A stretch of DNA of 64,000 bases from contig JAOPGA020001734.1 in the NCBI GenBank assembly GCA_026419775.2, forward strand, positions 16,242 to 80,241. Direction: 5' to 3'. The stretch's first letter is position 1. The number at the start of each line of letters is the position of its first letter. The DNA comes from Acrasis kona (taxonomy: Eukaryota > Heterolobosea > Eutetramitea > Acrasida > Acrasidae). The notes under the pieces are model-generated. The model did no database searches and was not told the origin of the DNA. It saw only the letters and a program-made list of their open reading frames with translations. Both the position numbers and the translations under genes were made by a program. Shown here one piece after another: positions 33,292 through 42,626 of this stretch.

Positions 33292-34176
33292 ATGGATGAA
33301 CCTTTACCAAGGCCTTCACCAGCAACTCGTATTTATCACACAAAGGTGCATAATGAGCCAAACATTGATTGCATTAGCCCATACATTCCTCCCAAGTCAA
33401 AATATCCAGACTTGACAATATCGGCGAATTGTTTTTCCACACAAGGGAAACTAAATGACCATGCAACCATAAGCACAACTAAAAGTCAAAATCGTTTGAG
33501 AAGACGTGAGCTGCCTCGTTTGAGCACACTAGATGAATCATCCAATCAAGCGTTGAGCCCAAAAAAGAAGTCACAAAGTGCACGCACCCCTTCGACTAAT
33601 GTCGAGCCAGGTACTTTTTTCATCACTGATTTGCCAACAGATACCTCAAACGACGAATACATAATAAGCACCGAGCACAATGCACCTTCATGCTCTCTTC
33701 CAGTTCCGCCCGAACCTGAAACTAGACTGTCGCACAAAAACCCCATCAGAAGATTTAGTGAAATAATTTTACGTCCAAAACTAACCACAAGAAAAAGCTT
33801 AGATCTTAACCAAATTGAAGACAAGCACGACAAATCACTCAAAGCCGAACATCACAGAACCTCGTTCAAGCTACCTCTAATTAATAGTTGTACTTCTCGA
33901 AAACGCATTCCTAAACCTGTATTTGATAGAGACATTATTCTTAAGTCTGATCCAAGCATCATCATTTCTAGAGACGAAGGGGATTTGACGCTCGTCACAA
34001 AGCCTTCACAATCAAAATACGAACATGAACAAATTATTATAATGGAGACATTAGACACGAGTGTGGGAGGGACTGCTAGCAAGGATTCAAGCGTAAAAAA
34101 TTCGATTATATCACGATCACTACTACCTTTGCTGACTCTTAGAAACAGTAGGAGAAATTCTATATCTGTAATGTGA
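33292..34176 (+). CDS. Disordered basic protein of unknown function
   Basis: A single-exon gene of 294 residues, 72 bp behind the previous stop. It is rich in Ser, Thr, Pro, Arg and Lys, with many S-P and R-x-x-S sites (RRRELPRLSTLDE, NPIRRFSEIILRPKL, RKSLDLNQ). Hydrophobic or acidic stretches are short. The C-terminus reads SLLPLLTLRNSRRNSISVM. No transmembrane segment or domain is seen. It resembles a heavily phosphorylated scaffold, but that is composition only. The single long frame with conserved start context supports a real gene. Confidence 0.55.
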   Translation: MDEPLPRPSPATRIYHTKVHNEPNIDCISPYIPPKSKYPDLTISANCFSTQGKLNDHATISTTKSQNRLRRRELPRLSTLDESSNQALSPKKKSQSARTPSTNVEPGTFFITDLPTDTSNDEYIISTEHNAPSCSLPVPPEPETRLSHKNPIRRFSEIILRPKLTTRKSLDLNQIEDKHDKSLKAEHHRTSFKLPLINSCTSRKRIPKPVFDRDIILKSDPSIIISRDEGDLTLVTKPSQSKYEHEQIIIMETLDTSVGGTASKDSSVKNSIISRSLLPLLTLRNSRRNSISVM

Positions 34177-34683
34177 GGTACGCGCAGAGAAGGAAGAAAA
34201 GGAATTGGAGCGAATCCATTTGTACATCCCTTCACTTTGATGCATGAGCTATTGACTGTTGATTACATCTCGACCAATAATGAGAATGTGGGGTGTAATA
34301 TTGTAACTAATGTAAGAGACAAGGAGACAAAATGAGTTACCTGTGAGATGAAAATGAAACCTTACTTCAAGTACAGGAAATAAATATAGTTTTGATTTAA
34401 AGCTTGTTTACTTCATTAGTCAAGATGTATTGACGCAACGTTCTCACCCAATTTTTTCGCATCAAGCATTGTTGTTTTATCTTTGTAAAGTTCACTCAAC
34501 TTTGGTCACAAAGAGTTGATTTAGTTTCATGAAACCTATTAGCAACTCTCATAGAAGGATTTATTTTCACTACAATCTCTACAGAATATACAAAAATATT
34601 ATAAGGCAATCTCAATCTACGAGAATTTTTAAGAAAATCAAACAACACGATTGCTCAATCAAAACTTTTATTCAAAATGGATT
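34177..34683. other. Convergent intergenic region before P450
   Basis: These 507 AT-rich bases lie between two convergent genes. I see no long open frame, repeat or RNA motif. Confidence 0.4.
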
Positions 34684-36219
34684 TTACCTTTTGGTCAGTA
34701 TAATTTTGAAGTCATATGGCATGTGGTTGAGAAACTTGGAGAAGGACTCAAACTGATATCCCTTCTCTAATTCAATTTTATACTTTTTGAGTACAGTATA
34801 AAAGAATAGCTTTTGTTCAATCATAGAAAACCTATATCCTGGGCATTTGCGACTTCCTGATCCAAATGGTTTATAGGCATATTCTGGAATGTTGCCACTA
34901 TCACTCCATCTCTCTGGCTTAAATTCATCAACATCATCTCCAAAGTAGGCGTCAGAATGGCAGGGCGAGATGATTGACACGTTAATCATTGTACCCTTCG
35001 GAATAAAGTAATCACATAGTACGGTGTCTTTAGCAGCTTCTCTTGGCAACACTGACCCAGATGGTGGGTACATTCTAATATTTTCCTTAAAGAACCAGTC
35101 TAGGTACTTTAACTGAATCAGTTGATCGTAGAAATCAGCTGACTCTGAACCTGACATTGGTTCGCTAAGGTCGTTGTGTATAGTTATGGTGCATAATTCC
35201 TCGTAAAGTTTTTGTTGGATGTGTTGATGTTTGGCGAGGGAGTAGAGCCCGAAACCAACTGCTGATGATGTGGTGTCGTGTCCGTTAATGATTGCGGTGA
35301 CCACTGCGTCACGGATTTGTTTGTTTGTTGGCGCGAGGTTCTTTTCGTCTAGTATGATCAAATCCAAGATTGAGTTTTTATCGACACCTGTTTGAATCGT
35401 ATGTCTTGCTTCTTCTATGATGGAGTACAAGAAGCCGTCAAACCTCTTGACGTGCATTTCTACTTGTTTATTGTATTTTGTTGGCAATTTGTTCAGAATG
35501 GGGATGAAAGCCCTAACAGGTTGAAAAAGGTTTTCTGCAAAGAATCGATACGATTCGATCACTCCAGCTATTTGGTCGTCTTTGGCGTTAAATTTGACGC
35601 CAAGAACTGTCTCCCCAAGAATGTCCAAGAATAGCTTTGTGAGATCGTGTTGTGCGTACACAGTCACTGGCTTATCTTGTCGTTGTTTATCGAACTGTTC
35701 ATCCCATTTGGTTACACAATTTTTAATGTGCGTTTCAAATGTATCATAAAACTTTTCAACATTGTATGATATAGGGTAGAAAAAGTGCCTGTTTCTCTGC
35801 CACTCCTCTCCCTCCATGAATGCTAGATTTTTGCCAAAGAATCTGTAACTAGGAGAAGAGTTCTCGCTATAAGTCAATTGGAACTTTGGAAAGAGTTTGG
35901 AGTTTGTCATTACTTTCTTCTGAGCCTCTGGATCAGTTAGGTTGATGTAGTTAAAAGGACCAAAAAACGTGTGGTATATTCCCGTTTGTCTTCCGAACTT
36001 TTTGTAGTTTTCAAGTTGTTTCGTTGTCGTCTCCTCTGTACCCGTAGTTATGTAAGTCTTCAGCATAGAAAAGATTCCCAAAGTTTGAAGATAAGGCTCG
36101 CCTACACCACCAACCCGATATATTCGCCTAACAGAGTAAATCTCATAGAGCTTTAAGCCAGCATAGAGCAGAAAGGGGATGGTCAACAAAGTTAATGTTA
36201 GCATTATTATAATGTGCAT
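34684..36219 (-). CDS. Cytochrome P450, ER-anchored
   Basis: A single-exon gene of 511 residues starting at the ATG at 36219; an in-frame TTG 39 bases upstream is not a credible start. An N-terminal membrane anchor (HIIIMLTLTLLTIPFLLYAG) precedes the catalytic domain. Hallmarks are the I-helix NGHDTTSS (oxygen activation), the K-helix KENIR (ExxR), the PERW segment, and the haem loop FGSGSRKCPGYRF with the axial cysteine. Such enzymes hydroxylate sterols, fatty acids or xenobiotics with electrons from a P450 reductase. The subfamily and substrate are not clear from sequence; the ER-anchored form with GHDTT is closest to CYP4/CYP3-like eukaryotic enzymes. Confidence 0.93.
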   Translation of the reverse strand: MHIIIMLTLTLLTIPFLLYAGLKLYEIYSVRRIYRVGGVGEPYLQTLGIFSMLKTYITTGTEETTTKQLENYKKFGRQTGIYHTFFGPFNYINLTDPEAQKKVMTNSKLFPKFQLTYSENSSPSYRFFGKNLAFMEGEEWQRNRHFFYPISYNVEKFYDTFETHIKNCVTKWDEQFDKQRQDKPVTVYAQHDLTKLFLDILGETVLGVKFNAKDDQIAGVIESYRFFAENLFQPVRAFIPILNKLPTKYNKQVEMHVKRFDGFLYSIIEEARHTIQTGVDKNSILDLIILDEKNLAPTNKQIRDAVVTAIINGHDTTSSAVGFGLYSLAKHQHIQQKLYEELCTITIHNDLSEPMSGSESADFYDQLIQLKYLDWFFKENIRMYPPSGSVLPREAAKDTVLCDYFIPKGTMINVSIISPCHSDAYFGDDVDEFKPERWSDSGNIPEYAYKPFGSGSRKCPGYRFSMIEQKLFFYTVLKKYKIELEKGYQFESFSKFLNHMPYDFKIILTKR

Positions 36220-36637
36220 TATATCAAAGTTGAATTTAAATTTTCGAAACGAAATCAAGTGAGCGATGTCCCTTCCAGTTATGGTAGTTCCATCAACCTA
36301 AACTAAAAATTTCCCAAAAGACTTGTGCCTTTGTTGATGTTACTTTAGCCATGAACAGAACTTTTTCTGTATCAGAACGATATGGAACAGTAGTTCTGAT
36401 GTGGAGGTACCGAAGAATTTTATTACGATGTCAATTAAAATAATAAGTACAAAGTTAAATCCAGGTGATCGATAGGAGATCCAGTGTTTGAAAACTCCAA
36501 TTTCTATTGACCATAAAAATACAATTATTTTTGCGAATCTAATAATAGAATTTATTTTTAAAATTCAGAGCATAAAAAGGCATTAACACAATGTCCAACA
36601 CAAAAACAAAACAAAACAAACACAACAGATTCACAAA
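36220..36637. other. Divergent intergenic region, P450 / twin-repeat protein
   Basis: These 418 bases contain both promoters. A TATA-like CATAAAAAGG lies near 36570-36580, followed by an A/C-rich leader with a short out-of-frame upstream ATG (about 36591) before the main ATG at 36638. The upstream open frame is 33 codons long at most and could damp translation. Confidence 0.4.
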
Positions 36638-37903
36638 ATGCACTCACACAAACAAGAAGTACCAGTCGCTCAAACCACACAAACAACAGTGACCACCAAA
36701 ACAACAGAAACTGCACCCGCAGTAACTAACGTTGTACATAAGGACGCCATTGTCACAAACGTAGTAGACAAGGCTGTTCTAGGAAACGTCATCGAAAAGC
36801 AAAACATTGAGGTCGTTCACAAACCAGTCGTACAAGAGATCCACGAACAAAAGATCATCGAGCTCGAGAAACAAAACGTCGTCAAGAACATCAAGCAAGA
36901 CACCGTCGTTCAACGCGCCACAGATCAAACTCGTTACGAAGAAATTGGAAACAAGGACTTGGAAGCAGAAAGACTAAGACTTGCTCAACTAAACGCTACT
37001 AAAGCACCAGTCGTCACGCGTCAATCAGGTGCCACTCACGAAGTTCGCGAAGGCGAAGTAGTTGCTCAAGTAGTTCGTCAAGAACACATCGAGCACCACG
37101 TTCAACCAGTCATCACCGAAGTCCGCGAGCAAAACATTGTCAAGGAAGTATTACACCCAGTCGTCCGCAAGGTACACGAGGAGACCATCGTCAGAGAAGT
37201 AGGATCATCAACCGTTCACAGCGACTTGTTCTTAACCTGGGAGAAGAACATGTACGGTGCCTACCAAAAGGACACGAACGGATGGAACAGAGAGAAGTGG
37301 TTGTTGGCAAATCCACAACCAGTAGGCTACAAACCAACTGGCTTCTTCAACCAATACCCTTCTTTCAGTCAATACCACACAACAACCGTCACCAGCGCAC
37401 CTTTATTGACCAATGCCAACCAAACTCACTTGGCATGGGAGAAAAGCATGTACAATGACTATGAGAAGCACGGATCAAGCTGGAACAGAGATTCATACTT
37501 GAAGGCCAACCCACAACCAACTGGTTACCAACCAACTGGTTTCTTGAACCAATACTCTTCATTCAGTCAGTTCCACCACACAAACGTTGTCGATGGAGGC
37601 AAACTACCAAAGAAGCCAACTGATTTGAGCAAGGTGGACGGTCCAATCAACCCAGTCGCTGTTGTTAATCCATCAGAGAACCTAAAACATCAACCAACAG
37701 ACGGAACAGTCGTCCCAACCACAACGCTAGGTGAAGCCCCAGCTCACACACACGAGGTATTGAAGGGTGCCGCTGCTGGTGCCGCCATTGGATCAGTAGT
37801 TCCAGTTGTGGGAACAGTTGTTGGTGGTGTCATTGGTGCCATTGGAGGAGCCATCGTCAAACAGAAGCACATCAAGGAAGGAACACATGCTTTCAAAGAA
37901 TAA
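36638..37903 (+). CDS. Twin-repeat, valine/histidine-rich protein with glycine-zipper tail
   Basis: A single-exon gene of 421 residues in three parts. The first half (about 25-190) is an extended amphipathic string of V-x-K/H/E units (IEKQNIEVVHKPVVQEIHEQ, EEIGNKDLEAERL, EHIEHHVQPVITEVREQ). In style it recalls fungal stress and allergen-type repeat proteins. The centre holds two near-identical repeats of about 50 residues (LFLTWEKNMYGAYQKDTNGW at about 199 and LAWEKSMYNDYEKHGSSW at about 268), each ending NPQPxGYxPTGFxNQYxSFSQ. The C-terminus is a glycine-zipper helix (AAAGAAIGSVVPVVGTVVGG). Codons are unusually C- and A-ended, suggesting strong expression, perhaps in stress or cysts. Function is unknown. 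Confidence 0.7.
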   Translation: MHSHKQEVPVAQTTQTTVTTKTTETAPAVTNVVHKDAIVTNVVDKAVLGNVIEKQNIEVVHKPVVQEIHEQKIIELEKQNVVKNIKQDTVVQRATDQTRYEEIGNKDLEAERLRLAQLNATKAPVVTRQSGATHEVREGEVVAQVVRQEHIEHHVQPVITEVREQNIVKEVLHPVVRKVHEETIVREVGSSTVHSDLFLTWEKNMYGAYQKDTNGWNREKWLLANPQPVGYKPTGFFNQYPSFSQYHTTTVTSAPLLTNANQTHLAWEKSMYNDYEKHGSSWNRDSYLKANPQPTGYQPTGFLNQYSSFSQFHHTNVVDGGKLPKKPTDLSKVDGPINPVAVVNPSENLKHQPTDGTVVPTTTLGEAPAHTHEVLKGAAAGAAIGSVVPVVGTVVGGVIGAIGGAIVKQKHIKEGTHAFKE

Positions 37904-37993
37904 ATATAATAAACAAAACTTTGAATTATTAATTACTTGTGTGTTTCCAAATATAAATATTGTGTCTTTTATTGAAGCCTTGGTCTCTTACAT

Positions 37994-38884
37994 TTAATTT
38001 TTGTTTAATTTCTTTAGGTAATCTTTTAGGCTTGTAAATTCAAAGTTTTTAGGCTCGTGCTTCTCATGAATGTAGGCTTTGCCACTATACATTGTGTATG
38101 TATACTGTTCATACAGATATGAGTACAAGTTGTTTGGATTCTTCGCTTTAATGTTTTGAATCATTGCAAATTGATCCTGCACGGATCCTTTGTTCACTAG
38201 ACGCCACTCCTCGCCGGTAACTTCCTCTGCAACCTCTTTGAGTTGCTTAGGACTTGCATCAACCGCAGAGAATCCGTAAATACCACTGGTTACTTGCCCA
38301 GATTCTACCAACTCGGCGACCATCTTGGCTGTATCCTCATAGGTAGTGAACTGTAATGGCTGATCTGGGGAACCATAGTATGGGATGGTGCGATCTTTGA
38401 AATTAATGAAAGCTCTTAGTGCGCTCTCCATGAATGCCCCACATAATACCGAAACGTGGTTGATGTTTGTTTTCTTCAAGTACTCCGAAAGTTCTTTTCT
38501 TTGGTCAAAGTTATAATTGTCCCCATAATCGCACCCGTGGAAGTTTGCTGCAAAGTCAGAAGGTATAAAAAGTTTGACTCCAGATTTCTGTGCTGCATCC
38601 GCTAATTTCTTTTGACCGTCAACAGTCACATCTCTGTCTCCGATAATAGCCGATACGACGGTAGATGCCCCTTCACATGCTTTTTGTAGATCAGACGGAC
38701 TTGATGAAACAAGGTCTCCTTTAATAATCTCTATTCCTAGATCAGAGTATTGTTTCGCTTTGTCCTCGCTGCCTTGTCTGACAAGCAGTCGTAAGTCTGT
38801 CTTATTATTCGAAAGGAGAGATTTTACAATCAATCCTCCTAGTCGTCCAGTAGAACCAACAATTAGTGTTACAGGCTTTGTCAT
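37994..38884 (-). CDS. NmrA-like NAD(P)-binding reductase
   Basis: A single-exon gene of 296 residues from the ATG at 38884; an upstream in-frame TTG is ignored. It is an atypical short-chain dehydrogenase of the NmrA/isoflavone-reductase group. The dinucleotide-binding motif VGSTGRLGG follows the first strand, LRLLVRQGS supplies the residue after strand 2 that usually favours NADP, and a GD turn, VVSAIIG and FIPSDFA complete the Rossmann half. The second half has CGAFMES and QFTTYEDTAKMVAELV, typical of the family substrate lobe. Members either reduce small molecules or sense the NAD(P) ratio. The active-site tyrosine-lysine pair of classical dehydrogenases is not evident, so catalysis is uncertain. 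Confidence 0.8.
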   Translation of the reverse strand: MTKPVTLIVGSTGRLGGLIVKSLLSNNKTDLRLLVRQGSEDKAKQYSDLGIEIIKGDLVSSSPSDLQKACEGASTVVSAIIGDRDVTVDGQKKLADAAQKSGVKLFIPSDFAANFHGCDYGDNYNFDQRKELSEYLKKTNINHVSVLCGAFMESALRAFINFKDRTIPYYGSPDQPLQFTTYEDTAKMVAELVESGQVTSGIYGFSAVDASPKQLKEVAEEVTGEEWRLVNKGSVQDQFAMIQNIKAKNPNNLYSYLYEQYTYTMYSGKAYIHEKHEPKNFEFTSLKDYLKKLNKN

Positions 38885-39187
38885 CGCTTTTTGTTTGGGA
38901 CTCCTCACAATAATTTCATCATAATTATAAAATGCCGTCAATTGTAATAATCCGACCTGCTCCGGTCACAATCTTCAACATGGACAGTTGATGACACAGA
39001 CGAATTGCAACGTTATGATAGTCAATTATCCAAAAGACATGAGGTAGTAATGGTAAAGAAGATTTTATATGTATAACATTAATGTTCTCATCGATGTGAA
39101 GCATGAACATGACAATTAGGATCAAAAGATTCTCGCTGCTTACGGAGCGGATGCGTAGTCCAAAGGCTATTATTTTAAAACTAATGT
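38885..39187. other. Intergenic stretch, reductase promoter and serpin 3' side
   Basis: About 300 bases between two genes of the same strand. The open frames seen here are short and motif-free. Nothing else was recognised. Confidence 0.4.
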
Positions 39188-40324
39188 TTATTTTTCTTTA
39201 CTATCTGGCTTCATTACTTTCGCCATGAATAGAACTGTTCCTGTCTCAGAATGCTCAATGACGTGCAAAAATGGACGATCGCAGATAAAGTTGTATACTG
39301 GTTTATTCACAAAACAGGCGAGAGTGACGGCCACTGCCGTTACGGCTGCCGCCTCAGTTCCCTGTTCGTCAACCATTACAACTGCTTTGTGAACAATTTT
39401 AGAGATTGACAAATCAGCTGGACCTTCACCAATACCAGAGAGATCTGCAGATCCAAATGCCTTGATCATTCCGAGCTGCTTCATGACGGGAACCAAATCT
39501 TCTTCGTACTCCACTTTATGTCTTGGAATTTGTAATGTAGTCAACTCTACATCGCTTGTTCTCAACTTTGAAGACAAGTTTCCTTCACCAAGACATGACA
39601 AGACAAATTCACAAGTTTCTTGTAAAGAAGAAGAGGAGCAGTCATCGGATTTTGGCAGAATGAATATAGAATTCAATTCTCCTCCGACGTAAGGTAATCT
39701 TACCCACTTGGTGTTATCATTTTCACCGTACAAAACTTTCTTATTGTACTTGAACATCATTTCAACGTTTATTTTTTCTGAGTTACCAATTAACCTAAAG
39801 TCACTTCGTTTTGTTAACGATTTGTCAAATTGTTTCTCCCAACTGGCCTTGAAGTAAATGGCATTCACCAAAATGAGTGCAGTTTTAGGGTCGATGTTAT
39901 CAACAATGCTTTTGATCAGGCCTTGTGTTTTATCCTTGACCCAATCATTTACCTCGTTCGTACTTTTGGTGCTGTCCGAGAAGTAGTATTCCTTTTGCTC
40001 AATTTCGGACTTGAATTGTTCCGAGACCACCTTCTTGTACTCTTCCAATAGGTTAATGTCCTTGGACGCAAATATAGCATTTGCAGAGGATACTGATTTT
40101 GTTGAGGCGATCTTCTCTAGAACAAGTGGTACATCTGCATTCTGCTTGTTCTGATCTTGAACACAAAGTGCCGACAGCATTTCTTGTAGTGTATCGGATT
40201 TGGCCCCTGCAGCCGTCATCAAGAGGGCAATGAATATGCTATAGGGCGAAATGACCACATTATCGTTTGGTTTGTTTGCGATAATCTTTGAAAAGACGGC
40301 CTGAGAGAATTGTTGCTGTGACAT
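39188..40324 (-). CDS. Serpin (intracellular-type serine or cysteine protease inhibitor)
   Basis: A single-exon gene of 378 residues, the canonical serpin core length, starting at the ATG at 40324. Conserved elements are NVVISPYSIFIALLMTAAGA (helix B and shutter), VNDWVKDKTQGLIKS, LILVNAIYFKASWEKQFD, and the closing FICDRPFLHVIEHSETGTVLFMAKV. The reactive-loop hinge EQGTEAAAVTAVAV has the small-residue pattern of inhibitory serpins, followed by TLACFVNKP, so P1 falls near the ACF residues. The absence of a signal peptide implies cytosolic action, as in clade B. Serpins are patchy in protists, so lateral gain or loss is plausible. The target protease cannot be named. Confidence 0.93.
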   Translation of the reverse strand: MSQQQFSQAVFSKIIANKPNDNVVISPYSIFIALLMTAAGAKSDTLQEMLSALCVQDQNKQNADVPLVLEKIASTKSVSSANAIFASKDINLLEEYKKVVSEQFKSEIEQKEYYFSDSTKSTNEVNDWVKDKTQGLIKSIVDNIDPKTALILVNAIYFKASWEKQFDKSLTKRSDFRLIGNSEKINVEMMFKYNKKVLYGENDNTKWVRLPYVGGELNSIFILPKSDDCSSSSLQETCEFVLSCLGEGNLSSKLRTSDVELTTLQIPRHKVEYEEDLVPVMKQLGMIKAFGSADLSGIGEGPADLSISKIVHKAVVMVDEQGTEAAAVTAVAVTLACFVNKPVYNFICDRPFLHVIEHSETGTVLFMAKVMKPDSKEK

Positions 40325-40469
40325 CCTGTATTTGTTTATAATTTGTTGAAAATTATTAATAAATTGTTGTAAAAAGAGCAAGTAGATTAGTAGTTGATCA
40401 GAATTAATTTTATTTCAATTTTAAAAACATGTTATTATTTTACATTTATTATAAACTCGTCCTCTCTAC

Positions 40470-41681
40470 TTAGTAATGGTTTTGCATTCCATCATGTCCA
40501 TAATGATTGGCCTTGATGGGTTCCATATGCAAGTAATAGCACGCGTCACCGAACGGACAGTGACCTTGTCTAAAGTACTTACAAGGAATTTTTGAGAATT
40601 TTTCCAAGCTCTCTTCATTGATCAACTTCTTCTTTCCATTGATAGCTGGTTTGACATGAGAATTTCTACAACGATCGCCGTACAGGCAGCTACCTTTCAA
40701 GAAGAACGGACACACTTTGGGTAAATTCTCGGCTTCCTGTGATGATTGAGAAGAATCAGAAAGTGGTGGCGATGAGGATGGCGAAATGTCTTGTTGTAAA
40801 AGCATGTGATTCTGCAAAATAAAGGAATTGTTCGTAATTTGTTGCTGTAAGTGTTGTTGATAAAGGTTTTGCTGGTGATATAATTGTATCTTCTCCATGC
40901 TTGAACTTAGTTGATCAACGGGCTGCTGCTCATGTGCGTATCCACACGCCTCTCCATTACGACAAAAGCCGTTAATGTAGAATTTACAATATTTAGAGCC
41001 TGTGATGGGATTGACCCCAAACGAAGGTGAGGACGAATATGAATTGGAGCGAATGGGAGTGTGTACTTGTGGCGAAAGCGAGGATGATGTTTGTGTATAT
41101 TTGATGGAGGTATGTGGTTGTGGTGAAAGTGGTTCGTGAGCAAACCTACATTTATGCCCTGCTTTACAAGAACCGTTTTGGTAAAACTTACAAGACACTC
41201 TTTTTTTGTACTGTCTATTCTCTTCATTGGAGTAGGGCATACCATAACTACTCGCATCGCCCAAATCAAACTCAAAGATGCCAACATCGTCCTCTAATAA
41301 AAGTTGGTCGACGGAGCGTATGAGCTCCTCCTCATGGTTGGTTGGCGATATCACTTGAGTAACATCTCGCGTGATTCTTTTGGTTTGTGCTTGAGGTATT
41401 GTTATTGGTTGTTGCTCAAAGGAGGGTTGGTCATAGTATTGGTGCGACGGCTGTTGGTATGATCCGGTGGAGTAGGGGGAGTTATAGCTTGCATTGTTCC
41501 AGGACATTCCCGAAGGGCTAATGTTATTTAGGACGTTTGGCCTATGGACGGCTATTCCTGGAGAGCCCCAAGAGTCATGATTGGAGGATGAGTGCACGAA
41601 ATAATGAGGAGAGTCAGACCATATCTCGTTAGAGTCTGTACTTGTACTGTTCGAATAAAGCGACTTGTTGTTAAAGCTCAT
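40470..41681 (-). CDS. Four-CCCH zinc finger RNA-binding protein
   Basis: A single-exon gene of 403 residues. Four CCCH fingers of the C-x7-C-x5-C-x3-H class occur at about 163-181 (CKFYQNGSCKAGHKCRFAH), 233-251 (CKFYINGFCRNGEACGYAH), 325-343 (CPFFLKGSCLYGDRCRNSH) and 369-387 (CKYFRQGHCPFGDACYYLH). Each has the basic/aromatic side chains that stack on RNA bases. The N-terminal 160 residues are disordered, rich in S, N, Y and Q. A Q-rich stretch (YHQQNLYQQHLQQQ) separates fingers 2 and 3. Such proteins bind mRNA to control turnover or translation; the number and spacing do not match tristetraprolin, so no orthologue is named. Confidence 0.88.
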   Translation of the reverse strand: MSFNNKSLYSNSTSTDSNEIWSDSPHYFVHSSSNHDSWGSPGIAVHRPNVLNNISPSGMSWNNASYNSPYSTGSYQQPSHQYYDQPSFEQQPITIPQAQTKRITRDVTQVISPTNHEEELIRSVDQLLLEDDVGIFEFDLGDASSYGMPYSNEENRQYKKRVSCKFYQNGSCKAGHKCRFAHEPLSPQPHTSIKYTQTSSSLSPQVHTPIRSNSYSSSPSFGVNPITGSKYCKFYINGFCRNGEACGYAHEQQPVDQLSSSMEKIQLYHQQNLYQQHLQQQITNNSFILQNHMLLQQDISPSSSPPLSDSSQSSQEAENLPKVCPFFLKGSCLYGDRCRNSHVKPAINGKKKLINEESLEKFSKIPCKYFRQGHCPFGDACYYLHMEPIKANHYGHDGMQNHY

Positions 41682-42036
41682 TGAACTTGCTACTCGCGCT
41701 TAGTAATTCTCAAAATACGAACAGTGTTCTGATATAATTTAATAGTATTGTAGGCGTCAACGAACGACAGATGTTCTTTTCAAATGTTCTGTTTTGCAAA
41801 ACGGTGCCCAATCAACAAAAAGTACAAAAATAGATTCGTACGACTTTTGGTTTATTACAAGAGAACAAAAATGATTAGTACTACTTTATGATGCTACGTT
41901 GTTCGAAAGAACATCACTACCAACAACATTAGCGCACCAATAATCAAAATTTATTTGGGTTAATCTTTTTTGTTGTAACATTTTCCTTTGGAAGAACAAC
42001 ACGCTAGAAACACTATGAAGGTAATGTTAATTTCCA
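41682..42036. other. Intergenic region upstream of CCCH gene
   Basis: These 355 AT-rich bases contain the promoter of the CCCH gene and the 3' end of PPIL3. Nothing else is recognisable. Confidence 0.4.
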
Positions 42037-42568
42037 CTATTCCATATCTGCTATTGGATTTGCATGTATTGTAATGCGTTCAATCGAGATTGGCCTCACT
42101 GGACGATTCTTTTCACCGACTCTTACTCTTTCCATTTTATCAAGGGTATCAAAGCCATCAATTACACTACGATAAGTCAATAAGAATGCCAAATTATAAG
42201 GCTTACTGTCCAAAAATTGTAGCAGTGTTGTTCAAGTGAGGTAATTCATTAAAGGTTATGAAAAATTGACTTCCATTCGTGTTCGGTCTACCCTTGTTTG
42301 CACATGCAAGGACACCCTTCTTATCAAAGACTAGTTCTTCCTTGATCTCGTTATCGAAGCACTCCCCCCAAATACTAGACCCACCTTTTCCTGATCCCGT
42401 TGGATCTCCTCCTTGAATCAAAAACTTTGCAATGTTCCTGTGAAAGAGAGTACCGTTGTAATATCCGGAAGCACAAAGTGCCAAATAGTTTTCACAAGCT
42501 TTCGGTGCTTGGTCACAAAACAGCTCAATCTTTAAATCGCCAAGGTTTGTGTGCAGGGTCAACGACAT
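42037..42568 (-). CDS. PPIL3: Cyclophilin-type peptidyl-prolyl isomerase PPIL3
   Basis: Two exons (42207-42568, 42037-42166; 40-nt intron) give 163 residues, matching PPIL3, a spliceosome-associated cyclophilin. The start ATG at 42568 gives the family N-terminus MSLTLHTNLGDLKIELFC. Catalytic and cyclosporin-contact positions are visible in FHRNI, IQGGDPTGSGKGGSSIWG, the ANKGRPNTNGSQFFITF block and LNNTATIFG. The second exon adds VIDGFDTLDKMERV and ends with ITIHANPIA, as in animal PPIL3. The spliced frame is exact. An in-frame TTG extension upstream is ignored. Confidence 0.95.
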
Positions 42569-42626
42569 TTGTTTCTTACAATTAATTTTACCAAACAAGT
42601 TCTATTTCAATGTATTTTTTTATTGT

